Positions 20,053-31,497 of a DNA stretch of 64,000 nucleotides are shown here, one piece after another (within the stretch, counting starts at the first letter, position 1; each line of letters starts with the position of its first letter). This stretch comes from Dendrocalamus latiflorus (Eukaryota; Streptophyta; Magnoliopsida; Poales; Poaceae). Made by a program: the position numbers and the translations under genes. The stretch lies in assembly GCA_017311315.1 (NCBI GenBank), contig CM029626.1:32048869-32112868 (forward strand). Reading direction: 5' to 3'. The notes below the pieces were generated by a model. That model saw only the letters and a list, made by a program, of their open reading frames with translations. It searched no databases and had not been told where the DNA came from.

Positions 20053-21550
20053 TTGAAAGTATCTAGGCCCCTAAAAAGTTGATTTTGGTAATTAATGATA
20101 TTATGAGAATATAGGACTAACATGTGTACTAAGTGCTTGGAAGGTTTAGTCCCGAAGGCAAAGTAAGAGAGGCTTGAAAAGGATTTCATGGATTCAAAGA
20201 ACTTCAAGATAAAAGGTAAATAGTTTAGGGTTCCTTTTATTTTACCGGTCTTAGGAGAAAGGTTGGAACACCGGATTATAGAATAAATGTCGTACTATTA
20301 AGAGAGATCATAACTATTTGCTTGATTGCATGTTCCTATACCTTATGGATCAATTTAAGATCATACATGCACTTAAAAATAAAATTAAATGCTAAAACTG
20401 TGCTCTGTCAGACAAATTGGAAGTACCGGCGTTAAAACTGCAGAACTTCCGAAAGTCCGGAAGTTCCAACCTTAAGAGTGGTACGTTTTTTCCAGAGAGC
20501 GACCGCGAGTAAACTTAGCCTCGCAGACATCGGAAGTACCACGAGTTCAACGGCGGAACTTCCGCTAGGACGGAACTTCCGATAATATGAAGTTCCGGTC
20601 GAAGTGAGAGGAACGTTTTTTCCAAAGAGCAACTTTTTCAAGACTTAGCCCCATGGAAATCGGAAGTTCTGGGTCGACAATCGGAACTTCTAGAATATTG
20701 GAAGTACCACATTTACAATGGCGGAAGTACCGCACCGACTTCCAATGGATACCTCTAACGCTCTGACATAGCCATTACTGTAGCTACAGTAGAGGAGCGG
20801 AAGTTCCGATTTTTACATAGCGGAACTTCCAGTTTTCCTGTATTTTCTGAATTGAGTTATGTAACGGCTAGTTTTGGTTGGTGGAGATATAAATTCGACC
20901 CCATCAGTACAAAGACATGTTGTTGAAACCTTACTAAGCATTCTTGAGCATAGAGCACCCTCCCCACACCTTATTCATCTCTTGTTCATTCATTTGAGGT
21001 AGTTGGAAAAATTCAAGTGCATTCATCCGTAGATTAATCCTTGGCACTTGAAAGTCATCAAGCAACGCGGTAATCTATTACTCTTGGTGTTTGCCGACAC
21101 CTAGATAGCTTGGTGGAGATAGCCCGGTGATCCTCTCAAGAAGTTTGTGAGAAGACCCGGCTTGTGTGAAGGTTGGAGCTCACCTACCTGGAGCGGGGAA
21201 GAGCTTCCACTAGTGGATCGAGGTGTTTCGGCTTACTTCGTGGAGCCGGTCCAATTCGTTTGGACTAACCTCAACGTGGATTAGGGGAAACCGGCAAGTT
21301 TGCGAACACCACGGTAAAACATTAAGTGTGCTTGGTTCTTTCTTGTTTCCCTTTGAGCTCTTGTTTATCAATCTCTTGTGATCATTTATTTGAGTTAGTG
21401 CTATTATTGATTCTTAATTTGACTAGAATTGTATAGGCTTTAAGTGCTTTATACTCTTGTTATATTAAAATTGTAAAAAATTAATTAAAAGTCAAGAAAA
21501 TTTAAAAACCTCCTATTCAATCCCTCTAGTCGGTTATCCTTGATCCTACA
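20053..21550 (+). repeat. Sirevirus-like 5' LTR
   Basis: About 1.5 kb, starting TTGAAAGTATCTAGGCC (TG altered to TT) and ending TTGATCCTACA before the primer-binding site. The region 20415-20835 holds about 13 copies of a GGAAGTTCC/GGAAGTACC palindrome-like motif in both orientations. GGTGGAGATATAAATTCG near 20878-20895 may be a TATA region (ATATAAAT). Confidence 0.75.
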
Positions 21551-21552
21551 AG

Positions 21553-21566
21553 TGGTATCAGAGCTT
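21553..21566 (+). promoter_or_regulatory. Primer-binding site of Sirevirus-like element
   Basis: TGGTATCAGAGCTT two bases after the LTR end, complementary to initiator methionine tRNA. Confidence 0.85.
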
Positions 21567-21605
21567 GGTCTCTTATTATTAGACTTAACCGTGTAGAGAG
21601 AAAGA

Positions 21606-22995
21606 ATGGCTAGTGAGGGGTTTGCTATAGGAAAAGCACCTTTCTTTGATGGCTCAAATTATGCTTATTGGAAAATTAGAATGTCAATATATCTTAAGGC
21701 CAAGAGTCTGAATATTTGAAAAATCGTAAATGAGGGCTATGTCATGCCTCTTGATCCATTGCACCCTACGGAACAAGACGGGTGTAACGCTCATTTAGAT
21801 GCCCAAGCCATGAACGCACTAAGCTTTAAATGCGGACGAGTTCAATAGGGTGAGCAATTTAGAAACTGCTCATGCTATTTGGACAACCCTCTCCGAAATT
21901 CATGAAGAGACGTCCATGGTTAAAGAAGCCAAATTACATAGGCTTCATATCAAATATGAGACATTCACGATGTTGCCTTATGAGGACATAAATGAGATGT
22001 ACTCACGACTCAACAACATCGTAAATAAACTCAAGGGCCTCGGTACTAACCTTTCCGATGTTGATGTTGTAAGGAAAATGCTTAGGGCATTGCCGGAAAA
22101 GTATGAAATGTTAGCGACTCTCTTCCTCAACTCACTCGAGTTGACAAGAATGACACTGACACAACTCTTGGGCAACCTCATCACAAATGAGTTGTACAAG
22201 AAAAACAAGGAGGAGCACTTGGAGCAATCCTCCTCCAAGGGCAAGAAGATTACCGCCTTCAAGGCTAAGACGGTGGTAAGCGAGGAGTCCGAAGATGATG
22301 AGGAGGACTCCGAGGAGGAGTTGGCTCTTCTAGTAAGAAGAATGAACAAATTCATGAAGAGGCGCTTAAACTGAAGCGTAAATCATGAAAAAGCAAAGAA
22401 GGGGCACTCCTACACCAACAAGCGCTATAGCAACATCTGTTGCTACGAATGTGATGAGAAGGGGCATATTGCCTCTTAATGCCCTACCAAGAAAAGTCAT
22501 TAAAGAAAAAGAGCTACACCGGAAAGAAGAAGCTTTTCAAGAGGCTTCAAAAGGATGGCAAAAATGAAGCCCACATTGGAGAGTGACATTCCGACGAAGA
22601 GTATTCCAACTCCGACTCAAGTGAAGATGAGTCTCCCAAGAGAAGAGGGCTCGTCGGCATCGCTATCAAGGAGGCTCCATCGCTCTTCTCATCTCCAACA
22701 TGTCTTATGGCAAAAGGAGAGAAGGTAAATTTTTTTGATGATAATGAACATTCCTATGATGATCTTATAGATATGCTTATAGAGTTAAATGAATTTCTTG
22801 GAAAAGAGAAGTCAAAATTTAAGGTCTTAAAGAGAGAGCATATATCTCTACAAGATTCTTATGAGGAGCTAAAGGAACCTCATGACTTGCTTATCCAAGA
22901 AAATCTAAATAAATCTTGCACTAGCATTGGCATCACTTGTGATATTCAAAATGAAATGCCTAGTGTAGAAATTTCAAAATCTAGCATATCTACTT
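21606..22995 (+). pseudogene. Sirevirus-like gag
   Basis: Starts ATG at 21606 (GKAPFFDGSNYAYWKIRMSI, the classical copia gag opening). Nonsense TGA lies at 21718 and a frame break near 21840. The UBN2-type core follows: ETAHAIWTTLSEIHEETS, YSRLNNIVNKLKGLG, KMLRALPEKYEML. An acidic Glu/Asp tract and a stop come after (about 22372). The zinc knuckle (CYECDEKGHIAS then CP) is in another frame with a stop inside it. The last part (about 22707-22990) reads LIELNEFLGKEKSKFK and LQDSYEELKEPHDLL, a coiled-coil extension. It is non-functional. Confidence 0.85.
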
Positions 22996-23147
22996 TGGGG
23001 AGTGCGGGGATGAACGATGGTGACTGGCAGTTGGGGAGAAGACGACGGTCTTCACGGCAGCGCCTCAGAGCTCCGGTGGATTTTCGGCCAAATGGAAAGC
23101 GGTTTAACCATCTAGGAGATATCAGGGTTAGGATGGTGGTGGCGATT
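22996..23147 (+). other. Unassigned segment left of Tekay insertion
   Basis: Continues at 47735 once the Tekay element is removed. It has GGCAGCGCCTCAGAGCTCCGG and AGGATGGTGGTGGCG-type sequence resembling plant gene leader or intron. No identity could be assigned. Confidence 0.4.
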
Positions 23148-23204
23148 TGTCACATCCCAAAATTTGCTTTCTGGAAAAATTTAATTTCAAATAAGTTATT
23201 TTAA

Positions 23205-23483
23205 GAGTAAAGTCCATTACCGGTCCTTAAACTTTTTATGTTGTGTCATCCCGGTCCATAAACTTTTAAAGTATGTCATCCCGGTCCTTAAACTTTCAAA
23301 GTGTGGTAATTTCTTTTGAAAGTCTATGGACCGGGATGACACAGCATAAAAAGTTCACTGCTACAACTACATAGGATATTGCCACACATTGAAAGTTTAA
23401 GGACTGGGATGACATACTTTAAAAGTTTATAGACCGGGATGACATAGCATAAAAAGTTTAAGGACCGGTAATGGACTTTACTC
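23205..23483. mobile_element. MULE-type MITE with 9-bp TSD
   Basis: 279 bp, nearly a perfect palindrome at the ends: GAGTAAAGTCCATTACCGG ... CCGGTAATGGACTTTACTC. Direct repeats TTATTTTAA lie at 23196-23204 and 23484-23492. The 3' LTR of the same Tekay element has the single TTATTTTAA, proving insertion after the LTRs formed. A 9-bp duplication is diagnostic of Mutator-like elements. Internal motif GTCATCCCGGTCC is repeated in both orientations. Confidence 0.95.
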
Positions 23484-24354
23484 TTATTTTAAAGTATTTG
23501 AATTTTAATTGGCTTTTTTGAATTTTCTGGAGTTTAAAACCTATTTTCAAAATTTAAAAAAAGTATTTTAAAGTATGAAAATTAATTACCAACAGTAGTT
23601 GGAAATAATTTTATTAAGTCCAAAATATCTCCAGAAGCTTCTGTGAATTTCTGGAATTTTTGGAGGTATTTTCATATTTTTCTGAGGCCTAAATAATTTC
23701 CTAGCCCTTTCTGAAAATCAAAATCAAATTCTAAAATTAAAAATTCCTTCCTCACCCTCCGGCCGACGCGTGGACGGCCCAGATCCGCCCACGTCGTCGC
23801 CTGGCCCATCCAGGCCGCACCTCCCCTCTCCCTCGCTGCCTCGCGGGCTGGGCCCGTCAGCCACCCCGCCTTCCTCTTCCCTCGGGCCGACACCTGGACG
23901 GCCCGATGCACGCCACGCCGCCCGCGCGGTCCATCCGGCCATTCCCTCCCACTTAAACCTCACCCGCCGCCCGATCCGCCTCCGGACCACGTGGCTGCAA
24001 TCCGCACCGTCTGCACCCCGCTCCTCTCCTCTCTGACCTACGGGCCCCGCCTGTCAGTCGCCCGCCCCCGCTCCCGCAGCCACCCGGGCCCGCCTGTCAG
24101 GCCGTCGTCTTCCCCGCGGAGCACCGCCTTCCTTTCTCTCCTCCCCTTTCCTTTCTTGCGCCGGCGACCGTTTCCCCCGCGGATCCCCTCCTTCCTTTCC
24201 CGGCTCCCTCCGATTTGGAAACCCGCGCGACCGAATCCCCCTAACACCGCCCCCCTTTCCTTTCTCGCTTCCCCTTTCCCGTCTCTCCCCTTCCCTTCCT
24301 TTTCCCGGCCGCCATCTCTGGCGAGCAATCGCGCGCCCGTGTCCCCTCCTCCGC

Positions 24355-24363
24355 CCTATAAAA
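24355..24363 (+). promoter_or_regulatory. TATA box of Tekay 5' LTR
   Basis: CCGCCCTATAAAAGCCCC in a GC-rich context, conserved at the same place in the 3' LTR (about 44989). This is probably the start of the U3/R transition. Confidence 0.7.
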
Positions 24364-24959
24364 GCCCCCCTCGGCCTCGCCTCCCTCCACCCAGCACCCC
24401 GACGCGCTCCACCTCCCTTTTCGAGCCCCGTAGCGCCTTGCCACCGAGCCACCTCCCTCTCCGAGCTCCGCCACACTCTGGCGAGCAATTGCCGATGCCT
24501 CAGGCATCCCCGGAGCCCGCCACCGCCACTTCGAGCACCCCCGTGGCCGTGCGAACCTCCTCGACACCTCGGCCGCCTCTCCCCGCCGCTGGAGCACCGT
24601 CGCACCGGAGGACCCATGCTGCATCGTCGCCCTACCTCGTCGCCGGCCGTCTCCGCTCTTCGCCGAACCCCGTCGACCCCGCCGTCGTCTTCTACTCCGC
24701 GCCAGGACCCCGTTTTTGAACTCCCCCGAACCTCACCGACCACCCCTCGCCGCCGACAACCTGCCTCCGTCCACTGCTGCCCAGCCCCCCTTCCAGCAGG
24801 TACCTCAAGGGAATTACCTACCCTTTATGGGTAGGCAAAGCCTCCCCGCCCGACTGGTTATCCTCGCTCTCCCTTCTCCCCCTTGGCTCCCTCGGCGCGC
24901 GTTCGAGCCCCTGGCTCCGCACGCTGAGGTTGAGCCTTTTCCTCATTTTTCCGCGCTAA

Positions 24960-25240
24960 CAGATGGGCCCCACCCGTCAGCGGCCGCCGGTCTGCGCTGG
25001 CCACTGTCGCCTGGGTCCCACCCGTCTGCGTCAGCCTCTGACAAGTGGGTCCAGAGCCAGTGGGTCCCACCTGTCAGTCACCAACAGCGAATATGGTCAC
25101 AGACAGAGGGGTCCCACATGTCAGTGACCGCCAGTGGGCTTACTGTTCAGTGGGTCCCACCTGTCATAGACTCAGAACAAAGAATTAAAAATAAAAGATT
25201 AAGAATTAAATAATTCCAGTGGGCCCCACCTGTCAGAAAT
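24960..25240 (+). repeat. Degenerate GTGGGTCCCAC-type repeats in LTR
   Basis: About seven spaced copies of TGGG(T/C)CCCAC followed by (C/A)TGTCAG, for example at 25071 and 25143. GTGGGNCC is a known class of TCP transcription-factor site. The same array is present in the 3' LTR at about 45595-45870. Confidence 0.7.
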
Positions 25241-27105
25241 TTCGTAATTTCTGGAATTATTCAAATTGAGAAATTCAAATGAGCATAACTTTCTCATTTT
25301 AACTCCAAATTTAGCCATTCAAAATTTTAAATTCATCTAAAATCATAATCTATCCAAATATGTCCTCTTTTTGAATTTTTTGAACTTTATTTGATTTTAT
25401 TTGTATTTATTTGTTTTGTTGCTCTGTCTTTTCGCGCGTAGAATCCATCGTTGTCGACGATCTCTCCACCCAGTAGCAGGAAGACCCAGAGAGCGTGCAA
25501 GAAGGCAAGTCTCCTTTGATCATCTTGAACCTATGATTTTGAAATATTTTAATTATTTTAAATTATGTGCATTGCTATTTACATAAAAGATTAGTTCAAA
25601 TCCTAAGGTATTAGATACCCCGACTTTGTTATGCCCTCAGTTGAAATTGAATGCCATGTACCCTTGTCTCCTTAGGATTTCCTTTGGCTCTTTAATGAGA
25701 TTATTATATTCAGTTGTGAATAATAGATTGGTAGTATAATGCTTAGTCATTCTAATTAATACCTTTGAAATATTGAAAATGGGAAATTATGATTTGTTGT
25801 GATACCCTTGTGGTTATAAATTTAGTGATAATTGGAGTTACCACTGTTCTTTTAAAATAAAATAAAACGTGAAAGTTGGTTTAGATTAGGGTGGATGGTT
25901 GGTTTGGGTTGGTGCGGCAAGCACAAGATCTTGTAAAGTGTATGTTCTACCCTAGTCAATTAAGGATCGACGCTTGTGTTTGTCCAGATTGAGCACTACC
26001 GTACAACTCTAAGTCTATATGGGTATGACCTAGCTGATTAGCTCATGATAGTCTAGTTTAGGTGCACCAGTGGAAAGTGAGTGCCAGGGATTTACTGGTT
26101 ATTCACAGTGAGGGACAGGGATTTACTGTACTCATATGGCGCAAGAGGGGGCTTCGGATTGGGCAGATTTAACCCTTCTGTGGTGAAACCTCAGCGGGTG
26201 GTGTCTAGCTAGACTAGAGTGAGGTAAAGGCTTTGTGATATTTTATCTGTGTCACATGCCAAAGGAAGCGTGGTGACTATTAAGATAATTTATCTCTTGG
26301 GGGTAAAGTTGTACAACCTCTGCAGAGTGTAAAACTATTCGAATAGCCGTGCCCACGATCAAAGGCGGGCAAGGAATGCATTCACATGGTAGATTTCTGG
26401 TTTTGATTTTAAAATCAAAGTTTTTGTATTCCGAGAGTGGAGGGAACTCTTGGAAGGGAATCCTGGCTGTTGGAGCCAAAGAGGGTGGATGTAACCCGCA
26501 GTAATTAACTTGATCAGTTAGAATTGATTAAACTAGTGTTGGTAGATGGAACCTTCACTATAGAATTAATGATAGTTCTGTTAAAACAGTTACCTTGCCA
26601 AATTGATGCCTTCGAAAATGATTAGTAGTAATTGAAATTAAAATATTGCTTTGTGCAAAAGAACCATATAGCCTTCATTTGTCAAGCCTTGCATCTATTG
26701 CATTTTTCCAAGACTTGCGGAGTACTTTATGTACTCACATGCTGCACTCAAAAAATAAATCTCAGAAGAATACGAAGCTCAAGAAGGTGACTACGACTAC
26801 TTCGCTTGTAGATTCGACGAAGGATTCCCGGAGTACTAGGTCGCGCTTCCCCAGTCAATTGCCTGTGGCGTATTGATGGGTCTTCATCGAGTTTATCTTT
26901 TGCTTCCGCTTTATTTCATGTGTGCGAGGTCTTGAAACCTCAACTGTAATAATGAGACCTTTCGGTCAATACTCTCAATTATTGTAATAACGCGATGCTG
27001 GTGATGTATTCATTTCTGTTTAACTGTGTGCACTAGCTTTGATCTGGGACTAGTGCAGTAATACACAGAGGGTCCGGATTCGGAAATCCGGGGTCCCGAC
27101 AGAGA

Positions 27106-27117
27106 TGGTATCAGAGC
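27106..27117 (+). promoter_or_regulatory. Primer-binding site of Tekay element
   Basis: TGGTATCAGAGC four bases inside the 5' LTR, complementary to initiator methionine tRNA. Confidence 0.85.
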
Positions 27118-27310
27118 CAATTTGACTGTAGGACGTGACCTAGAGTAGGAATGGCAAAACCTTAAGGACTTATATTTATAAAAAGAGTATATTAAAAATA
27201 TATAAGCCTTTTTGCTTCTACTCTCTCCTTACTTAGAATCTCATTCTTGTCTCTAAATTCCTTTGTTAAAATCTTTTTACTAATCTTCACCTTTATTTCA
27301 AACTTTGTAG

Positions 27311-28216
27311 ATGGCCGGTTCAACCTCCGCTGCCCCGTGGGACTACTACTCACATGGAGAGGATGCTGGAGCATTCGCTAGCCTTCTTCGACAGCTTATG
27401 CAATGTCTGGAGTACCGTCAGCCGCCCATTTTCAGGGGGCGGAAGACACGGATCCTGGATCGAGACTCTTGGTCGATGGAGGTATTCCTGTATGCACGGG
27501 ATGGGGAATTCAATTCCCACACATACCCCATCAAACATCCCAGGACCCGCTGCTTCGATGCTGTCCAGGATGCGGCACGCCTCGCCATAGATGAGTTGTG
27601 CCATCTACATAAGGATGCTGTGCACCAGTCCCCTTTTTGCTTCTTCATCAACCCTCGAGCAGGACAGAGGTATCCAGATCCCTTTGATATTCCAGCTGAC
27701 GATCCTCGACTGTCGCACCAGGTGCAGCTCACACAGGCGATGGCAGTCACTTATGCTAGAGCTTTGGAGGAAATTGGACAGCTTCGGATGCTTCTCACTT
27801 CCAGCTATCAGCACTCCGACACTCTTCGCGCACAGCTTCTCCATAGCCAGGCAGCAGAGTTCGAGCTGGGACGTCTCAAAGCTGCAGCTGACTACACGCC
27901 GTCTTCACCCGTACCAGCCGCCGTCCCCACCAACCAGGCGCCAACTCGACGTCCAGGACTCTGCACCATGCTCACCTCGCGCAAGAGTGTGCGACGCCCC
28001 AGTCCGCCACCCGTCATCACCCTCAAGAAGCGCAAACCTTCTCGTTCCCGCTCGCGTTCGACTGCCTCCAGTCGTAACCGTACCCATGCTTCGGTCGCTT
28101 GTGATTGTTCACGGCATCACGTGAATGAGCGCGAGGAACCGGAGGAAGAACCAGAGGAGGAACCAGAAGAAGAACCCGAGGAGGACCCTGAGGAGCACAT
28201 CATTGTAGAGGATTAG
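27311..28216 (+). CDS. Extra ORF upstream of gag (orf0-like)
   Basis: An intact 301-residue frame between the 5' LTR and gag, separate from gag and in the same direction. The N-terminal 130 residues look folded (ILDRDSWSMEVFLYARDGEF, FDAVQDAARLAIDELCHLHK, SPFCFFINPRAGQRYPDPFD). A helical stretch follows (VQLTQAMAVTYARALEEIGQ, HSDTLRAQLLHSQAAEFELG). Then comes a Pro/Ala linker, a basic Arg/Ser patch (SRSRSRSTASSRNR), and an acidic end made of EEPEEEPEEE repeats. Extra pre-gag frames are known in grass RIRE3/RIRE8-like gypsy elements. Its job is unknown. Being unbroken while gag and pol carry stops is notable, though it is only 0.9 kb. The RS-like and acidic tails hint at nucleic-acid or histone contacts (inference). 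Confidence 0.75.
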   Translation: MAGSTSAAPWDYYSHGEDAGAFASLLRQLMQCLEYRQPPIFRGRKTRILDRDSWSMEVFLYARDGEFNSHTYPIKHPRTRCFDAVQDAARLAIDELCHLHKDAVHQSPFCFFINPRAGQRYPDPFDIPADDPRLSHQVQLTQAMAVTYARALEEIGQLRMLLTSSYQHSDTLRAQLLHSQAAEFELGRLKAAADYTPSSPVPAAVPTNQAPTRRPGLCTMLTSRKSVRRPSPPPVITLKKRKPSRSRSRSTASSRNRTHASVACDCSRHHVNEREEPEEEPEEEPEEEPEEDPEEHIIVED

Positions 28217-28484
28217 TAGTCTTTTGAGTCAGTAGTACCCAAATAAATGTCCATGTTATTAGAACGCTTTATTATGCTTTGGTGTGCTAGATGGACTGTA
28301 CCAAGCATTCATGCACTTGTGGTACAACCATTCTTAAAACTATTTTGATTTCAATATAAGTTCTTCTTCTAAGTTGATTGTTGCTTCTTTCTTGTGTGTT
28401 GGTTTGGGATGTGGCTTAGTTTCCCCTAAATCTCTTACCTATGCTAGTTCCCTCTTACCTTCTGCTAACCTGGAACCGCTTCAG

Positions 28485-31252
28485 ATGGTGAACACAAGGA
28501 GCAACCCTGGCAACAGCCGTGACGCCAACAATCAGCCAGACAACATTCCACCACCTCCTGCTCAAGCCCCCAGCTTGGAGCAGATGATGGCCATGCAGCT
28601 GCAATTATTCCAAGCCCTTGCTCATAACCAGGTGCAGCAAGCCCCGCAGGCACCAAATCAAGCACCCCAGTCTAAATTGGGGGAATTTATGAGGACAAGA
28701 CCTCCTACGTTTGCTGGATCAGTGGACCCCTTGGAGGCAGACGATTGGATCAAGGATGTGGAGAGGAAGTTGAACTTAGCTCAGTGCACTGACCATGAAA
28801 AGGTGTTGTATGCTGCCCACCAACTCAAAGGAATGGCTGCCAATTGGTGGGAAAACTACTGTGCCGCCCATCAAAATGTACCAACCATCACTTGGGATGA
28901 GTTTGTTGAGGCTTTCCGCACTGCGCATATTCCTACGGGAATAATGGAAATGAAGAAAAGAGAATTTTACCAACTACAGCAAGGAAACCTCAGTGTTTCT
29001 GAGTACCTGAACAAATTCACCCAACTGTCCAGGTATGCATCAGAAGAGGTCACATCAGAGGCAACGAAAATTTGGAGGTTCACGCAGGGACTTGATCCCA
29101 ACCTCAAGGTGCAGCTAGTGTCAAATGATTACCCAACATTCCAGCACCTAGTGAACAAGGCTTTTGTACAAGAAGATGCTCAACGTCAACTGTATGGGAC
29201 AAGGAAGAGGAAGTTTCAAGCGCAGCAGGGGGCCAGCGGTTCACGATTTCGTCCTAATCCTCCCCAGTTCCATAAGCCCTCAGAGTCAAGTGTGCCAAGG
29301 ACTCCATTTACAGGACCCCGCCCAAATCCACAAGTTCCCCGGGCGAGCAATGGTGGCCAACCACAGCAAAATAGGACTTCAGCAGCAGGCGTGCAGTGCT
29401 TCAACTAGAAGAACATGGGGCATTATGCCAGCAACTGTCCCCAAATGCGCCCAGTTGTGACCCCAGTTCGTTTCAACTTGGGGACTACACCAGCACGAGC
29501 TCCAACTGCAGGTCAAGGTCATGGGACACCTCAAACTCCAAGGACTCCGCAGGCAATGAGCAGAGGACATCTTAACCATGTGACCGCGGAAGCAGCCCAA
29601 GATGCACCCGACGTAGTTCTGGGTAAGTTTCTTGTCAACTCAGTACCTGCATCAGCATTATTTGATTCCGGAGTTTCGCATTCTTTTGTGTCAAAAGATT
29701 TTGTTGAAAGATATAATTGGGATGTGCGTAAGCTAAAGAACCCTATGCTAGTCCAATCCCCTGGAAAGGAAATGAGGACTAACACAGTTTGCCCTAGCGC
29801 AACTATGGATATAAATGGAGTAAACTTCCTAGCGAATCTTATTATAATAGACTCCAAGAGTTTAGATGTAATACTTGGAATGGATTGGTTAACCAAGTAT
29901 AAAGGGCAGATAGATTGTGCCGATCGTGTTGTCACTATTACTAACTCGGATGGAATCCAAGTAAGGTATAAGTCAAACACCTCTTCTCAGAATAGGTGTG
30001 GGTTGAACAATGTGAAGGGAGTGACCCTGAAAAAGGTACCTATAGTAAGTGAATACCCAGATGTGTTTCCTGAAGATTTGCCGGGAATGCCGCCAGATAG
30101 AGAAATTGAATTTGTCATTAACCTGGTACCTGGTACAGCTCCGATTTCCAAGAGACCTTATCGTATGCCTGCAAATGATTTGGCTGAAGTTAAGAAGAAA
30201 ATTGAAGAGTTGCAAGATAAAGGTTTTGTAAGACCAAGCTCGTCACCCTGGGGAGCACCAGTACTGCTAGTAAAGAAGAAAGATGGTAGTCTTCGCATGT
30301 GTGTGGACTATCGATCCTTGAACAGCGTGACGATCAAGAACAAGTACCCTTTGCCTCGGATAGATGATTTGTTTGATCAATTGAAAGGTTCATGTGTCTT
30401 CTCCAAGATTGATCTTTGATCAGGTTATCATCAATTGAAGATAAAACCAGAAGATATACCGAAGACAGCCTTTGCTACTCGTTATGGATTGTATGAGTAT
30501 ACAGTGATGTCTTTTGGTCTAACCAATGCCCCCGCATATTTCATGAATCTGATGAATAAGGTGTTCATGGAATATTTGGATAAGTTTGTGGTTGTATTCA
30601 TTGATGATATTTTGATATACTCCAAGAATGAGGAAGAACATGCAGAACATTTGAGGATAGTCTTGGAAAAGCTCAGGGAGCACAGATTGTATGCCAAGTT
30701 TAGCATGTGTGAGTTTTGGTTGAAGAAAGTAGCTTTCCTGGGACATGTGATTTCTGCAGGAGGAGTGTCCGTAGACCCAGATAAAGTAAATGATGTGCTC
30801 AATTGGACACAACCAAAGTCAGTATCTAAGATCAGAAGCTTTTTGGGATTGGCTGGTTATTATCGTCGCTTTATTGAAGGATTCTCCAAGCTTGCAAGAC
30901 CTCTCACCCAGTTGCTTAAGAAGGAAAAGAAGTTTGAATGGAGTAAATCGTGTGAGGATAGTTTTCAAGAGCTAAAGAAGATGTTAACTTCTGCTCCAGT
31001 GTTGACACTTCCAGACATTAGAAAGGATTTTGATGTCTTTTGTGATGCATCAAGGCAAGGACTAGGCTGTGTTCTGATGCAAGAAAGAAAAGTAGTAGCC
31101 TATGCTTCAAGGCAATTGCGACCCCATAAGGAAAATTATCCAACCCATGATTTAGAGCTTGTTGCCGTAGTGCATGCCTTAAAAATATGGAGGCATTATT
31201 TGATCGGTAATCGTTGTGAGATTTACACGGATCACAAAAGTTTGAAGTACAT
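28485..31252 (+). pseudogene. Tekay gag-pol, 5' part (gag, protease, RT, RNase H start)
   Basis: Starts ATG 28485 (MVNTRSNPGNSR). Gag core: RPPTFAGSVDPLEADDWIKD, then LKGMAANWWENYC and REFYQLQQGNLSVSEYLNKF. In the CCHC knuckle (CFN-stop-KNMGHYASNC) the second cysteine position is TAG (29406-29408). Protease site: ALFDSGVSHSFVS, with V where A is usual. RT: KDGSLRMCVDYRSLN, FSKIDL followed by TGA at 30417 in place of the conserved arginine, then FGLTNAPAYFMNLMN and the catalytic FIDDILIYSKN. RNase H begins VFCDASRQGLG and continues HDLELVAVVHALKIWRHYL to DHKSLKY. There it is cut by the Tat insertion at 31253. Confidence 0.92.
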
Positions 31253-31496
31253 TGTCGTAGGGGTGGCCCCCACCTAAACCCAGCAGGCCTGGTAGGAGAT
31301 TATAAGGCCCAGAATAGGCCATGTGTAATGACATAACTGCCCCAGAGGGGATAACCAGATGTAAGGGTATATCTGTAAAAGCACTCCTCATGTGTATATA
31401 TATATGAGTAAGCCATGGGGAGGACCCAAGCCATTACACTTATCTTCATCACTCTCCACCACCATCTCTCTCTCTGTTTGGTCTGTAGCCACAACA
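31253..31496 (+). repeat. Tat 5' LTR
   Basis: 244 bp, TGTCGTAGGGGTGGCCCCC ... TCTGTAGCCACAACA. It includes TATATATATATGAGTAAGCC (TATA region) and a CT-rich ATCTCTCTCTCTG end. Partner at 42111-42353; solo relative at 52468-52719. Confidence 0.95.
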
Positions 31497-31497
31497 G

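Larger units (their letters stand above)
20053..22995 (+). mobile_element. Truncated Sirevirus-like copia element
   Basis: LTR (20053-21550), primer-binding site, and a gag region that stops at about 22995. There is no protease, integrase, RT or 3' LTR, so everything after gag has been deleted. The lineage is suggested by the LTR start (GAAAGTATCTAGGCCCCT), the large LTR, and a long coiled-coil extension after the gag zinc knuckle. It is inserted in the Angela-like LTR. Confidence 0.75.
23148..27101 (+). repeat. Tekay 5' LTR
   Basis: 3,954 bp including a 279-bp MULE MITE and its 9-bp duplication; without them it is about 3.67 kb like its partner. A GC-rich block (23750-24900) with a TATA box is followed by a run of GTGGGTCCCAC-like motifs (24960-25240), then AT-rich sequence, ending AATCCGGGGTCCCGACA. 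Confidence 0.93.

Noticed and set aside
23750..24900. Long open frames on both strands of the GC-rich LTR block (also 44400-45500)
   Set aside because: They occur in both LTRs, on both strands, with low-complexity Pro/Ser or Arg/Gly content. Composition explains them.
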